From UBA4744 sp963723165 (GTDB lineage: Bacteria > Actinomycetota > Acidimicrobiia > Spongiisociales > UBA4744), in assembly GCA_963723165.1 (NCBI GenBank), contig CAVRPP010000003.1, forward strand, positions 441,788-505,787: a stretch of DNA of 64,000 bases, read 5' to 3'. This document shows, piece after piece, positions 9,308-17,491 of this stretch. The notes beneath the pieces were generated by a model that searched no databases, had not been told where the DNA came from, and saw nothing but the letters and a program-made list of their open reading frames with translations. Every line of letters begins with the position of its first letter. Position 1 is the stretch's first letter. A program made the translations under genes and the position numbers.

Positions 9308-10306
9308 CTAGGAATCTGGATCCCCGTACAGGGAGGACAGGCTGAGGCGGGCTTCCTGCTCCAGGAGCTTCTGATGGTGATAGGCGGAATCGACAACCGC
9401 CGCCAACGGGAATTCCACCATTCGCAGCGTCCGCGCCACCTGGGGGGTGAAGATCCCCGGCCGTCGCGAACCGATGGCCAGGATGCCGAGCACCTGCCCG
9501 CGAGATCGCAAAGCCATGGCGAAAAAGGAAGGCCATCCGCCGCCCGCATCAGCGTCGGAGAACTCCTGGCTGCCGGAGCGCCACACTCCCAACTCCTCCG
9601 GACTGACCGAAATGGAAGCTAGCTGCTCGAGGTGACCGGCGGCCAGGGCACGGAAGTGATCGAAATCCGGCCTGGAAAGGGGGGTATCGACGCGGATCGC
9701 CAGGCGCCGCTCCGCAGCCAGCGCAATCCCGGCCAGGTCGTAGTCGACGAAGCGGCGGAGGATCAACAGCGATTCCTGCACCGTCGTTGGCAAATCCATG
9801 GCGCGAGTTGCCATGGTCACGATGTCATTGACGATGGTGGCATCGAAGAGTTTGCGGTCCAGAAGCTCTGTTACCCGGGCCAGCACGTCCACCTGGTCGA
9901 GTTGCTGAGCCTCGACTTCGCCGGTCGTCAATTCCGACAGGGCTCGCGTTGCCCGGGCTGTGCGGATCGCTGCCAGCAATTCCTCCCCGAGCGACTCCTT
10001 GGTCAAGTAGCCGTCCGCACCCGATTTCTCCGACCAGTAGCGGTCCTCGGCAGAGTCGAGAGCGGTCAAGATCAGAATCGGTATGTGGGCAACCGACCAG
10101 TCTTCTTTGATCAGGCGACACGCCACATAGCCGCTCATACGAGGCATCTTGATGTCGAGGAGCACCAGGTCCGGCGGTTCTGAGTAAAACTTCTGAATCG
10201 CCTCGATGCCGTCCTCAGCAGTGGTTACCTCATAGCCGGCCTCGCGGAGCAGCGATCCCACTGCCGCTCTGATGACCGGACTGTCGTCGGCAACCAGGAT
10301 CCTCAC
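9308..10306 (-). CDS. Response regulator with REC and GAF-like domains
   Basis: A 332-residue protein. The REC domain spans about 1-120, with acidic pocket D7/D8, phosphoacceptor D51 in 'LVLLDIKMPRM', the T/S switch in 'LILTALDS' and the lysine in 'GYLTKE'. A linker helix follows, then a GAF-like domain from about 165 ('VTMATRAMDLPTTVQESL') to about 320. There is no DNA-binding or enzymatic output domain, so it probably acts by protein contact or by allosteric control of the neighbouring kinases. Its start overlaps the end of the CheA-like gene by 4 bp (ATGA), which indicates coupled translation. Confidence 0.85.
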   Translation of the reverse strand: MRILVADDSPVIRAAVGSLLREAGYEVTTAEDGIEAIQKFYSEPPDLVLLDIKMPRMSGYVACRLIKEDWSVAHIPILILTALDSAEDRYWSEKSGADGYLTKESLGEELLAAIRTARATRALSELTTGEVEAQQLDQVDVLARVTELLDRKLFDATIVNDIVTMATRAMDLPTTVQESLLILRRFVDYDLAGIALAAERRLAIRVDTPLSRPDFDHFRALAAGHLEQLASISVSPEELGVWRSGSQEFSDADAGGGWPSFFAMALRSRGQVLGILAIGSRRPGIFTPQVARTLRMVEFPLAAVVDSAYHHQKLLEQEARLSLSSLYGDPDS

Positions 10307-12483
10307 CGGTTCACCTCGGTTCGTTCGCCGGGTTGGGGCACGCTGCGCATGTCGAGCAGAGAATTGAGGGTGGTCGCCAGTAAACCCTGCCGGAGGTCGG
10401 CTTTGTCGAGGTAGGCGTTGACTCCAGCCGCCCAGGCTCTGGCCTGGTCCTTCTCTTCGGCAACTGCCGAAACCATCACTACCGGGAGAGAGGGGAGGAT
10501 GTTGCGAACGGCTTGAACCAACTCGACACCGTCCGAACCCGGCATGGCGTAGTCAACGACGAGCGCATCGAAGCTCTCCTCCTGAAGCTTGGCCAGACCT
10601 TCCTCGGCGTCGGCTGCCACCAGAGTCTCAAATCCTTGACCTGTCAGAACCGAGCCGACCAGCTGACGGGCTCCGGCCGAGTCGTCCACCACCAGTACCC
10701 GCGGTCGCGACATGACCGGGGTCGGCAGCGATCGTACGCGGTCACCCAGGCGATTAGGTTCGACGACGACGACCACATCTCCCCCGCCGAGCACGGCTGC
10801 GCCGGTCAGATGCGGGGTTCCGGCCAGCACCGGACCCAGACCTTTGACGGCCACCTGGCGTCTGCCCACGATCCGGGGCACCGTGACGGCTACAAGACCG
10901 GACCGGGTAGCCAATACGAGGACTTCGTTGACCGGTTCGGTCTCCGGGAGGCCAACGGCCGATGCGAAAGACGAAATCGGCAGGCGTTGTCCCTGGTGGA
11001 TGAGCTCCATCCGTTCTTTCCCGGGCCGTACTTCGGCCCCTGCCAGAGCGAATGCGGCCACGACGGCCGCCGCCGGGACGCCCCACTGACGTTCCTCAGC
11101 GGCCAGGAGCAACATATCCTGCAGCGCCCATGAGGCCGGGAGCGTCAGCATCACCGACGTACCAAGGCCCGGACGTGACTCCACCGTGATCCCGCCGTTC
11201 AACATCTCAGCCGTTTCGGCGACGAGCGCGAGGCCTGCTCCGTCGCCACTCAGATCGGTTGCTTCGATCGACGTCGAAAATCCTCCGCCGTAGAGAAGCC
11301 GGGTGAGTTCGCTTTCCGAAGTTTCTTCATCAGCTGGGATCAATCCCCGTTGAGCAGCGGACCGTCGTACTTCCTCCCAATCGATCCCGGAACCATCGTC
11401 CTCAACTGTGATGATGAGGTTGTTCTTGGTGACTTGAGCCCGGACGGCCAGGGTGGCCGAAGCGGATTTTCCTGCGGCTTCCCGCACCTCCGGCGCCTCA
11501 ACGCCGTGATCAATTGCGTTTACCAACAGGTGTCGCAACGGTTCTCGGAGATGCTCGATGATCTGGCGGTCTACCTCGACCTCGTCGCCCGCCAGCTCAA
11601 ATCTGATTTGCTTCCCCGTACGACGGCTCAAGTAACGGACGAACTGGTGGAATGTGTCGGTGATCTCCGACAGAGGAGCCGCAACCAGCTGCAATGCCCG
11701 CATCTGCAGATCCTCAACGGCCAGATCCAGGGTCTCAACCGCAGATTCCCAACTGGTGGCCAGGGATGCAACCTCTCGCGGATTACTCGAAACAGCGAAG
11801 CGAAGAGCTTGAACTGCGGAAGCCAGCGCAGCTGCGTCGAGCCGTACTTCCGCGGCCCGATTGATCAAGCGGTAGAGCCGGGTGGTCTCGACCCGCGTGG
11901 CCGGGCCCACCAGACCGGACTCAACGGAGGAAAGCAGGCCACCGAGATCGAGAAGCTCGGGGCTTCCCATTTCCGGGACCGGACGAGCCGGAGCGGGGGA
12001 CGGGGGCGATGGTTGCACCGTCGGGGCAGCCTCGGCCGGTGGCGGGGGCATTGCCTCTGCCCGGTGTGGGGCGGCCGCAGGTCGGGTCGGGGGTGCTTCC
12101 GGAGCGCCGAGGAAATGTTCCAGCGCCTCCACGGCGCTGCGCAGGCCCGCAGGCCGTCCGTTGATTCCTTCGTCCATGGCCCCGAGAAACTCTGCGGAAA
12201 CGGCCCGCAATAGTTCACCGAGCTCGGAACTCGGTGCCAGAACGCCCTCAGAGATATCCCTCCACGTAGCTTCCAGCACCCGGGCGGCTTCGCCCATTTC
12301 AACAAACCCCATGACCCGCGAAGACCCCTTGATCGTGTGGGCGTCGCGAAACAAGATCGAAAACAGGTCGGTATCCAGTTGACCGGCCGACATCGCGGTC
12401 GATCCCTCCACCAGATTTGCCGACCGCTGCGCAACTTCTTCGCGGAATATCGCCAGGAGCTCTGCGTCGTTGCCCAACTCCAA
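10303..12483 (-). CDS. CheA-like hybrid histidine kinase (Hpt-HATPase-CheW-REC)
   Basis: A 726-residue protein. An N-terminal Hpt domain has the phosphohistidine in 'RDAHTIKGSSRVMG' (H49). A Pro/Ala-rich linker (about 130-175) is followed by a dimerisation and HATPase region with N box 'LLVNAIDHGVE' and G boxes 'VEDDGSGIDW' and 'GDGAGLALV'. A CheW-like domain ('EERQWGVPAAAVVAAF') comes next, then a C-terminal REC domain ('RVLVVDDSAGARQ', acceptor Asp in 'DALVVDYAMPG'). This is the layout of CheA-CheY hybrids of the FrzE or PilL/ChpA type. No receptor, CheR, CheB or separate CheW is present in the window. It may control pili, gliding or development rather than flagella (inference). Confidence 0.9.
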   Translation of the reverse strand: MELGNDAELLAIFREEVAQRSANLVEGSTAMSAGQLDTDLFSILFRDAHTIKGSSRVMGFVEMGEAARVLEATWRDISEGVLAPSSELGELLRAVSAEFLGAMDEGINGRPAGLRSAVEALEHFLGAPEAPPTRPAAAPHRAEAMPPPPAEAAPTVQPSPPSPAPARPVPEMGSPELLDLGGLLSSVESGLVGPATRVETTRLYRLINRAAEVRLDAAALASAVQALRFAVSSNPREVASLATSWESAVETLDLAVEDLQMRALQLVAAPLSEITDTFHQFVRYLSRRTGKQIRFELAGDEVEVDRQIIEHLREPLRHLLVNAIDHGVEAPEVREAAGKSASATLAVRAQVTKNNLIITVEDDGSGIDWEEVRRSAAQRGLIPADEETSESELTRLLYGGGFSTSIEATDLSGDGAGLALVAETAEMLNGGITVESRPGLGTSVMLTLPASWALQDMLLLAAEERQWGVPAAAVVAAFALAGAEVRPGKERMELIHQGQRLPISSFASAVGLPETEPVNEVLVLATRSGLVAVTVPRIVGRRQVAVKGLGPVLAGTPHLTGAAVLGGGDVVVVVEPNRLGDRVRSLPTPVMSRPRVLVVDDSAGARQLVGSVLTGQGFETLVAADAEEGLAKLQEESFDALVVDYAMPGSDGVELVQAVRNILPSLPVVMVSAVAEEKDQARAWAAGVNAYLDKADLRQGLLATTLNSLLDMRSVPQPGERTEVNR

Positions 12484-12565
12484 GTTGAACCTCTTTCACT
12501 TTGAACGGTCGCCTGTTCGGCATTACAGATATCGGTCGACCACTCGAGCTACTTGAGAGAAAGGG

Positions 12566-14137
12566 CTATTCCCACTCAATCGTGGCGGGGGGTTTTGACG
12601 AGACGTCATAAGCGACCCGGTTGATGCCCGGCACCTCGTTGATCACACGGCTGGAAATCCGCTCCAAGACGTCGTAAGGCAACCGGGCCCAGTCCGCCGT
12701 CATGGCGTCATCGCTGGTCACGGCCCGGACGATCAACGGGTACGCGTAGGTTCGTCCGTCCCCCTGCACACCAACGGTCTTGATGGCCGGAAGCACTGCG
12801 AACGATTGCCAGAGTTGGCGATAGAGGCCGGCCCGGCGCACCTCCTCCAGGACGATGCTGTCGGCGGCGGCCAGCAGTTCGAGCCGTTCCCGGGTGACTT
12901 CGCCAATGATGCGAACAGCCAGACCGGGACCCGGAAACGGTTGACGCCAGACGATCTCTTCTGGCAACCCCAGCTCGCTCCCGATCGCCCGCACCTCGTC
13001 CTTGAAGAGGTCACGAAGCGGTTCCACCAGCTCGAACTTCATGTCTTCGGGAAGGCCGCCGACGTTGTGGTGACTCTTGATCCTTGCCGCGTCTTTCGTG
13101 CCCGACTCGATGATGTCGGGATACAGAGTTCCCTGCACGAGGAAGTTCGTGTCGGTCAGGTCGGCGGCTACTTCTTCGAACACGCGAATGAAGGTCTCGC
13201 CGATGATCTTCCGTTTCGACTCCGGATCCGTTACACCCGCCAGTGCTGCGAGAAACCGATCTTGCGCCTGGACATGAACCAGGTTGATCTGGAAGGTGCG
13301 CCGGAAGGTGTCCTCGACCTGCGCGGCTTCGTCGGCCCGCAGCAGCCCATGATCGATGAACACACACGTCAGCTGATCACCAACCGCATGGTGAACAAGA
13401 GCGGCGGCGACCGATGAGTCGACTCCACCGGACAGTCCGCACATCACCTTCTCCGATCCCACCTGCCGCCGGATGGCGTCCACGGACTGTTCGATGATCG
13501 AATGATGGGTCCAATTCGGTCGGAGCCGGCAAGCGTCGAACAGGAAATGCTTGAGGATTTCGGTACCGCGCGGTGTGTGCGCCACCTCAGGATGAAACTG
13601 AACGCCGTAGGTGCGCCGGGTCCGATTCTCCATGGCCGCTACCGGGGATCCGGCCGTTGAGGCGACCACCTGGAAGCCCGGTGGCGCCTCGACCACCGCG
13701 TCGCCATGGCTCATCCACACATCCTGGGTTTCCGGGAGTTCGGCGAACAGGCCTCCTCCGTCGGAAACGGTCAGCTCGGTCTTGCCGTATTCGGCGCTAC
13801 CGGTGCGGGCAACCCGGCCACCCAGGCTATGAGCGAGCAGTTGGTGGCCGTAACAGATTCCGAGCATCGGGATCTCGAGGTCCAGGATGTCCGGATCGAT
13901 GTCGTACGCATCGTCGGCATAGACCGAGGCCGGTCCTCCCGACAGGATCAGGCCGGCAGGGCGCCGGGCTATGATCTCGGCCGCCGTGATATCGCGGGGC
14001 ACGATTTCCGAGAGCACATGGGCTTCCCTCACCCGCCTTGCGATCAGCTGGGCGTACTGCGCTCCGAGGTCGACGACGAGGACCCGGTCGAAGTCTCCGG
14101 TCGAAGCTTGTCCAAAGGAACCGTCCCGGGTCGTCAC
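12566..14137 (-). CDS. guaA: GMP synthase (glutamine-hydrolysing)
   Basis: A 523-residue two-domain enzyme that converts XMP, ATP and glutamine to GMP. The class I glutamine amidotransferase domain has the nucleophile C95 in 'MLGICYGHQL' and a His-Glu pair in 'VQFHPEV'. The ATP pyrophosphatase domain has the P-loop 'CGLSGGVDSS', followed by the C-terminal dimerisation domain ending 'KPPATIEWE', the usual GuaA terminus. It lies 6 bp after guaB3, so the two are co-transcribed for guanine nucleotide synthesis. Confidence 0.97.
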   Translation of the reverse strand: MTTRDGSFGQASTGDFDRVLVVDLGAQYAQLIARRVREAHVLSEIVPRDITAAEIIARRPAGLILSGGPASVYADDAYDIDPDILDLEIPMLGICYGHQLLAHSLGGRVARTGSAEYGKTELTVSDGGGLFAELPETQDVWMSHGDAVVEAPPGFQVVASTAGSPVAAMENRTRRTYGVQFHPEVAHTPRGTEILKHFLFDACRLRPNWTHHSIIEQSVDAIRRQVGSEKVMCGLSGGVDSSVAAALVHHAVGDQLTCVFIDHGLLRADEAAQVEDTFRRTFQINLVHVQAQDRFLAALAGVTDPESKRKIIGETFIRVFEEVAADLTDTNFLVQGTLYPDIIESGTKDAARIKSHHNVGGLPEDMKFELVEPLRDLFKDEVRAIGSELGLPEEIVWRQPFPGPGLAVRIIGEVTRERLELLAAADSIVLEEVRRAGLYRQLWQSFAVLPAIKTVGVQGDGRTYAYPLIVRAVTSDDAMTADWARLPYDVLERISSRVINEVPGINRVAYDVSSKPPATIEWE

Positions 14138-14143
14138 GAGTTG

Positions 14144-15301
14144 CTACCCCATCCCGACCCGTTGCGAGCGCTGCAGCGTCTTGCCCTCTGTTTGCAGCGA
14201 AGGAGCAATCATCACCTCTGCCTTCTGGAACTCCTTCACGTCGGCATAACCGGTGGTGGCCATCGACATGCGCAGGCCCCCGAAGAGGTTCCGACGCCCG
14301 TCGTTCTCGTGGGCCGGGCCGACGAGAATCTCTTCGAGGGTGCCGAGATTCCCAACCTGAACTCTCGCCCCCCGGGGGAGGGTCGGATGGAACGTTGCCA
14401 TACCCCAGTGGGCTCCGCGGCCGGGCGCTTCTGCCGCCCCCGCCAGCGGGGACCCAATCATCACGGCATCCGCACCGCAGGCAATCGCTTTCGAAACGTC
14501 ACCGCCCGTGCGCATCCCCCCGTCGGCAATGACATGCACGTACCGCCCGGTCTCATCGAGGTAGCGGATACGGGCCCCGGCCGCATCGGCAATGGCGGTG
14601 GCCTGGGGCACCCCCACCCCGAGGACTGCCCGGGTTGTACAGGCCGCCCCGGGCCCGACCCCGACCAGTACCGCAACAGCGCCGGTCCGCATCAGATGGA
14701 GCGCAGTTGAGTAGGACGCGCACCCGCCGACGATCACCGGCAACGCAAAGCCGGCAATGAATTCCTTGAGATTCAGCGGCTCGCGACGCGTAGAGACGTG
14801 TTCGGCCGAGACAACGGTCCCCTGAACGACCAAGATATCAAGTCCGGCCTCGACCGTGAGTGACGCATACGAGTCCACGTGCTGAGGCGTCAGACTGCCG
14901 GCAACCACCACCCCGCCGTCCTGGATCTCTTTGATGCGGCGTCCGATCAGATCTTCTTTGATCGGTTCCTGATAGATCTCCTGCATGCGCAGCGTGGCCT
15001 TGTCCGCCGGCAGTTCCGCGATTTCCTCGAAGTAGGGCTCAGGATTCTCATACCGGGTCCACAGGCCCTCCAGATTGAGGACCCCGAGACCACCGAGGTT
15101 CCCGATCTCAATAGCCGTTGCCGGGCTGATGGCAGAGTCCATCGCAGAACCAACCATGGGAAGCCGAAAACGGAACGCGTCCATGTGCCAGGAGATGTCC
15201 ACATCGTCGGGGTCGCGGGTGCGCCGGCTGGGAACAATGGCGATGTCGTCGAACCCGTACGCCTGCCTGCCCGACTTGCCGATGCCGATGTCGATTTCCA
15301 T
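14144..15301 (-). CDS. guaB3: GuaB3-family IMP dehydrogenase-related protein
   Basis: A 385-residue protein of the IMPDH/GMP reductase superfamily without CBS domains. It has the catalytic-loop sequence 'GVGPGAACTTRAVLGVGVPQ', with the active-site cysteine, and the phosphate-binding 'ADGGMRTGGD'. Length and the start MEIDIGIGK match the actinobacterial GuaB3 family, which sits next to guaB2 and guaA. The start at 15301 is chosen because GGAGG lies 7 bp before it; an in-frame upstream start at 15349 is less likely. No guaB2 is seen in the window, so the classical IMPDH must lie elsewhere or this protein supplies the activity. Confidence 0.88.
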   Translation of the reverse strand: MEIDIGIGKSGRQAYGFDDIAIVPSRRTRDPDDVDISWHMDAFRFRLPMVGSAMDSAISPATAIEIGNLGGLGVLNLEGLWTRYENPEPYFEEIAELPADKATLRMQEIYQEPIKEDLIGRRIKEIQDGGVVVAGSLTPQHVDSYASLTVEAGLDILVVQGTVVSAEHVSTRREPLNLKEFIAGFALPVIVGGCASYSTALHLMRTGAVAVLVGVGPGAACTTRAVLGVGVPQATAIADAAGARIRYLDETGRYVHVIADGGMRTGGDVSKAIACGADAVMIGSPLAGAAEAPGRGAHWGMATFHPTLPRGARVQVGNLGTLEEILVGPAHENDGRRNLFGGLRMSMATTGYADVKEFQKAEVMIAPSLQTEGKTLQRSQRVGMG

Positions 15302-15415
15302 CAGAATCCTCCGCCATTCAGGGAAACCCTCACGGTAGCCCGCTTCCATCGCAGTGCTAAGTCGCCGGGCAGTCGCCGCCCATCATCTGACAGATGGCTC
15401 ATCCGGGCGCAGGAC

Positions 15416-15443
15416 AAACTGGAAACTGGAAACTGTGAACTAC
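15416..15443. repeat. Heptad-phased repeat tract (4 units)
   Basis: Four contiguous 7-bp units, AAACTGG, AAACTGG, AAACTGT and GAACTAC, lie just upstream of the CPBP protease start. It is one member of the degenerate heptad family seen at about ten gaps in this window. It has a single arm here; the inverted second arm is absent. Confidence 0.8.
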
Positions 15444-15454
15444 TCTTCTTTCCC

Positions 15455-16216
15455 GTGAACTTACCGCCCCTATCCGCCCCGCCCTCGTTTCGCTGGAGAT
15501 TCAGCGACTTCGTGTTTGTGTGGTTGGCCGGGCTGATTGCATCATTTGCCGGGACCGCCATCGGTATTGCCCTGGGGGTGGGAGGATCGCTTGAAGACCT
15601 GGCGGTCGGCATCCCCCCCGAACTGCTGTTTTGGGTGGCGCTGCCTGCCCAGTTCTTTGGAATGCTCCTCGCGCTCGCCTGGGTGAGCCAAAGACGGGGT
15701 TCCGGCAGCTTCGCCACCGATTTCGGCCTCACGATCCGTCCCCGCGATGCAAGCTTCATCCTCCTGGGGATGGTGCTGCTCGTCGCCCTGGCCTTCGCCC
15801 TCACACCTCTGGCCGAGTTGCTGGGCGCCGACGAAACCCCACAGATAACGACCGAGGCCATCTCGCGGGTCGTGGACCTCCCCACTCAGATCATGATTGT
15901 GCTCACCGTCGCCGTCGCCACCCCCGTCGTCGAAGAACTGACGTTCCGGGGTTTGCTGCTCCGATACCTCGAGGAGCGCATGAACCCCCGCCGGGCGCTG
16001 ATTCTGTCGGCTGCCCTTTTCGGGGCATTTCACGTGCTCGGGGCCAACGGCACCGCCGGGGCCACCATTGCCATGGTGCAGACGTTCCTGGCAGGACTGG
16101 TTCTGGCCTATGTAACGCAGAAGTCGGGAAGACTGAGCCGTGCCATCTTCGTCCACGGCGGATTCAATCTCGTAACCATCCTGGTCCTGTTCCTCTTCCC
16201 CGATCTAGCGGTCTAG
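15455..16216 (+). CDS. CPBP family intramembrane metalloprotease (Abi/PF02517)
   Basis: A 253-residue protein with about seven hydrophobic segments. It carries the three CPBP motifs: EELTFRG (glutamates and arginine of EExxxR), 'FGAFHVLGA' (FxxxH) and 'HGGFN' (HxxxN). These residues form the active site of Rce1-type prenyl-protein proteases and of bacterial CPBP proteins linked to bacteriocin immunity or membrane-protein processing. The ORF is open for 576 bp upstream, antisense to guaB3. The GTG at 15455 is chosen because hydrophobic sequence begins soon after it. There is no clear Shine-Dalgarno, so translation may be leaderless. Confidence 0.85.
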   Translation: MNLPPLSAPPSFRWRFSDFVFVWLAGLIASFAGTAIGIALGVGGSLEDLAVGIPPELLFWVALPAQFFGMLLALAWVSQRRGSGSFATDFGLTIRPRDASFILLGMVLLVALAFALTPLAELLGADETPQITTEAISRVVDLPTQIMIVLTVAVATPVVEELTFRGLLLRYLEERMNPRRALILSAALFGAFHVLGANGTAGATIAMVQTFLAGLVLAYVTQKSGRLSRAIFVHGGFNLVTILVLFLFPDLAV

Positions 16217-16271
16217 CCAGCCCGCCCGGGCGTCCCATCCTTGCAGCAGACGGCCCACGCAACCGACATAG

Positions 16272-17273
16272 TTACCCTTCGGTACCCAATCGGGCGTCGA
16301 AGCCGAGCTTCTTGCGGACTGAAGCCATCTCGCCCTCCGCCCTCATCCGGGCGTCGAGAGCGCCTTTGACCATGATCCTGGTTATCTCTTCATCCTCGAG
16401 GGCCTTGAATGCCAACCGGATGGGGCTGAGACCCTCAACCACCGCTTCCGCGACGGTCACTTTGAAGTGGCCGTATTGCGTGTCGTGGTACTCCCGGACG
16501 AGATCGTCGACCGGGCGGCCGGTGAAAAGCGACAGGATGTCGAGCAGGTTGGAGATGCCGGGCTTCTTTTCCCGGTCGTACAGTATTTCGCTCCCCGAGT
16601 CGGTCACTGCCGCCTTGAACCGGGAACGGATGGTGTCCGGATCATCCAGTAAGAGAACCCGGCTGTTGGCATCGTCATCGGACTTCGACATCTTTGAGGT
16701 CGGATCCTTCAAGGACATGATCCGGGCGCCGATCTCGGGGGTGATCTGCTCCGGAAGTGGAAACTCGTCGCCAAATCGGGAGTTGAATCGCTCGGCCAGG
16801 TCCCGCGCCAGTTCCAGATGCTGGGTCTGGTCGTCACCGACGGGGACGGCATGAGCCTTGTGGACCAGGATGTCGGCAGCCATGAGCACGGGATAGGCGT
16901 ATAAACCAAGGTTCTTCCCGGCCTTGTCTGCCTTCTCTTTGAACTGCGTCATGCGGTTGAGAGCTCCGAGAGATGTGATGGTGCTCAGCATCCACGAGAG
17001 CTCGGCGTGCTGGGGCACCTGACTCTGGAAGTACAGCAACGACCTAGCCGGATCCACTCCGACGGCGAGCAGGAGCTTGGCCGTGTTCAACCGGTTCTGA
17101 TGGAGGGCAACCGGATCGTACGGAACAGTGATGGCATGGAGGTCGACGACACAGTAGATGGCGTCGTATCCGTCCTGCAGCTTCACCCAGTTGCGCAGTG
17201 CTCCCAGGTAGTTGCCGATATGAATGTCCCCGGTCGGTTGAATGCCCGAGAACACGGTCTTCTTGTCGCTCAC
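16272..17273 (-). CDS. trpS: Tryptophanyl-tRNA synthetase
   Basis: A 333-residue class I aminoacyl-tRNA synthetase charging tRNA-Trp. It has the 'VFSGIQPTGDIHIGNYLGAL' N-terminus with the HIGH-type signature HIGN, and KMSKS near residue 195 ('TSKMSKSDDDANS'). The GTG at 17273 is preferred because GAGGAG sits 6-8 bp upstream; an ATG two codons earlier (17279) is almost on top of that site. The gene is complete and of usual length. It ends 55 bp from the convergent CPBP gene. Confidence 0.95.
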   Translation of the reverse strand: MSDKKTVFSGIQPTGDIHIGNYLGALRNWVKLQDGYDAIYCVVDLHAITVPYDPVALHQNRLNTAKLLLAVGVDPARSLLYFQSQVPQHAELSWMLSTITSLGALNRMTQFKEKADKAGKNLGLYAYPVLMAADILVHKAHAVPVGDDQTQHLELARDLAERFNSRFGDEFPLPEQITPEIGARIMSLKDPTSKMSKSDDDANSRVLLLDDPDTIRSRFKAAVTDSGSEILYDREKKPGISNLLDILSLFTGRPVDDLVREYHDTQYGHFKVTVAEAVVEGLSPIRLAFKALEDEEITRIMVKGALDARMRAEGEMASVRKKLGFDARLGTEG

Positions 17274-17491
17274 CTTCATCTCCTCAAAGAAAACGTCGGG
17301 GCCCCTCGGCCTCCGGCGCACTCGTTCGGGCGGGCCTCAATCGCCCGCCCTCCGTTCGAACCACATGATTCCCAGAGGCTAATGCAAAGACGGGCGATCC
17401 CCACCACGCCCCGCTGGATCTGCGACGCCGACGGCGGCCCCGCCCGGTGGGATCGACAGTCCGGTCGGGAACCAGGACTTGCTGCTCGCTG

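Noticed and set aside
14879..15454. Upstream extension of the CPBP protease
   Set aside because: It is antisense to guaB3, hydrophilic, and crosses a heptad repeat; the hydrophobic protein starts near 15455.
17330..17400. tRNA suggested by GTTCGAACC near 17352, and similar T-loop-like words near 9250
   Set aside because: No acceptor or T-stem pairing and no anticodon arm can be built around them.
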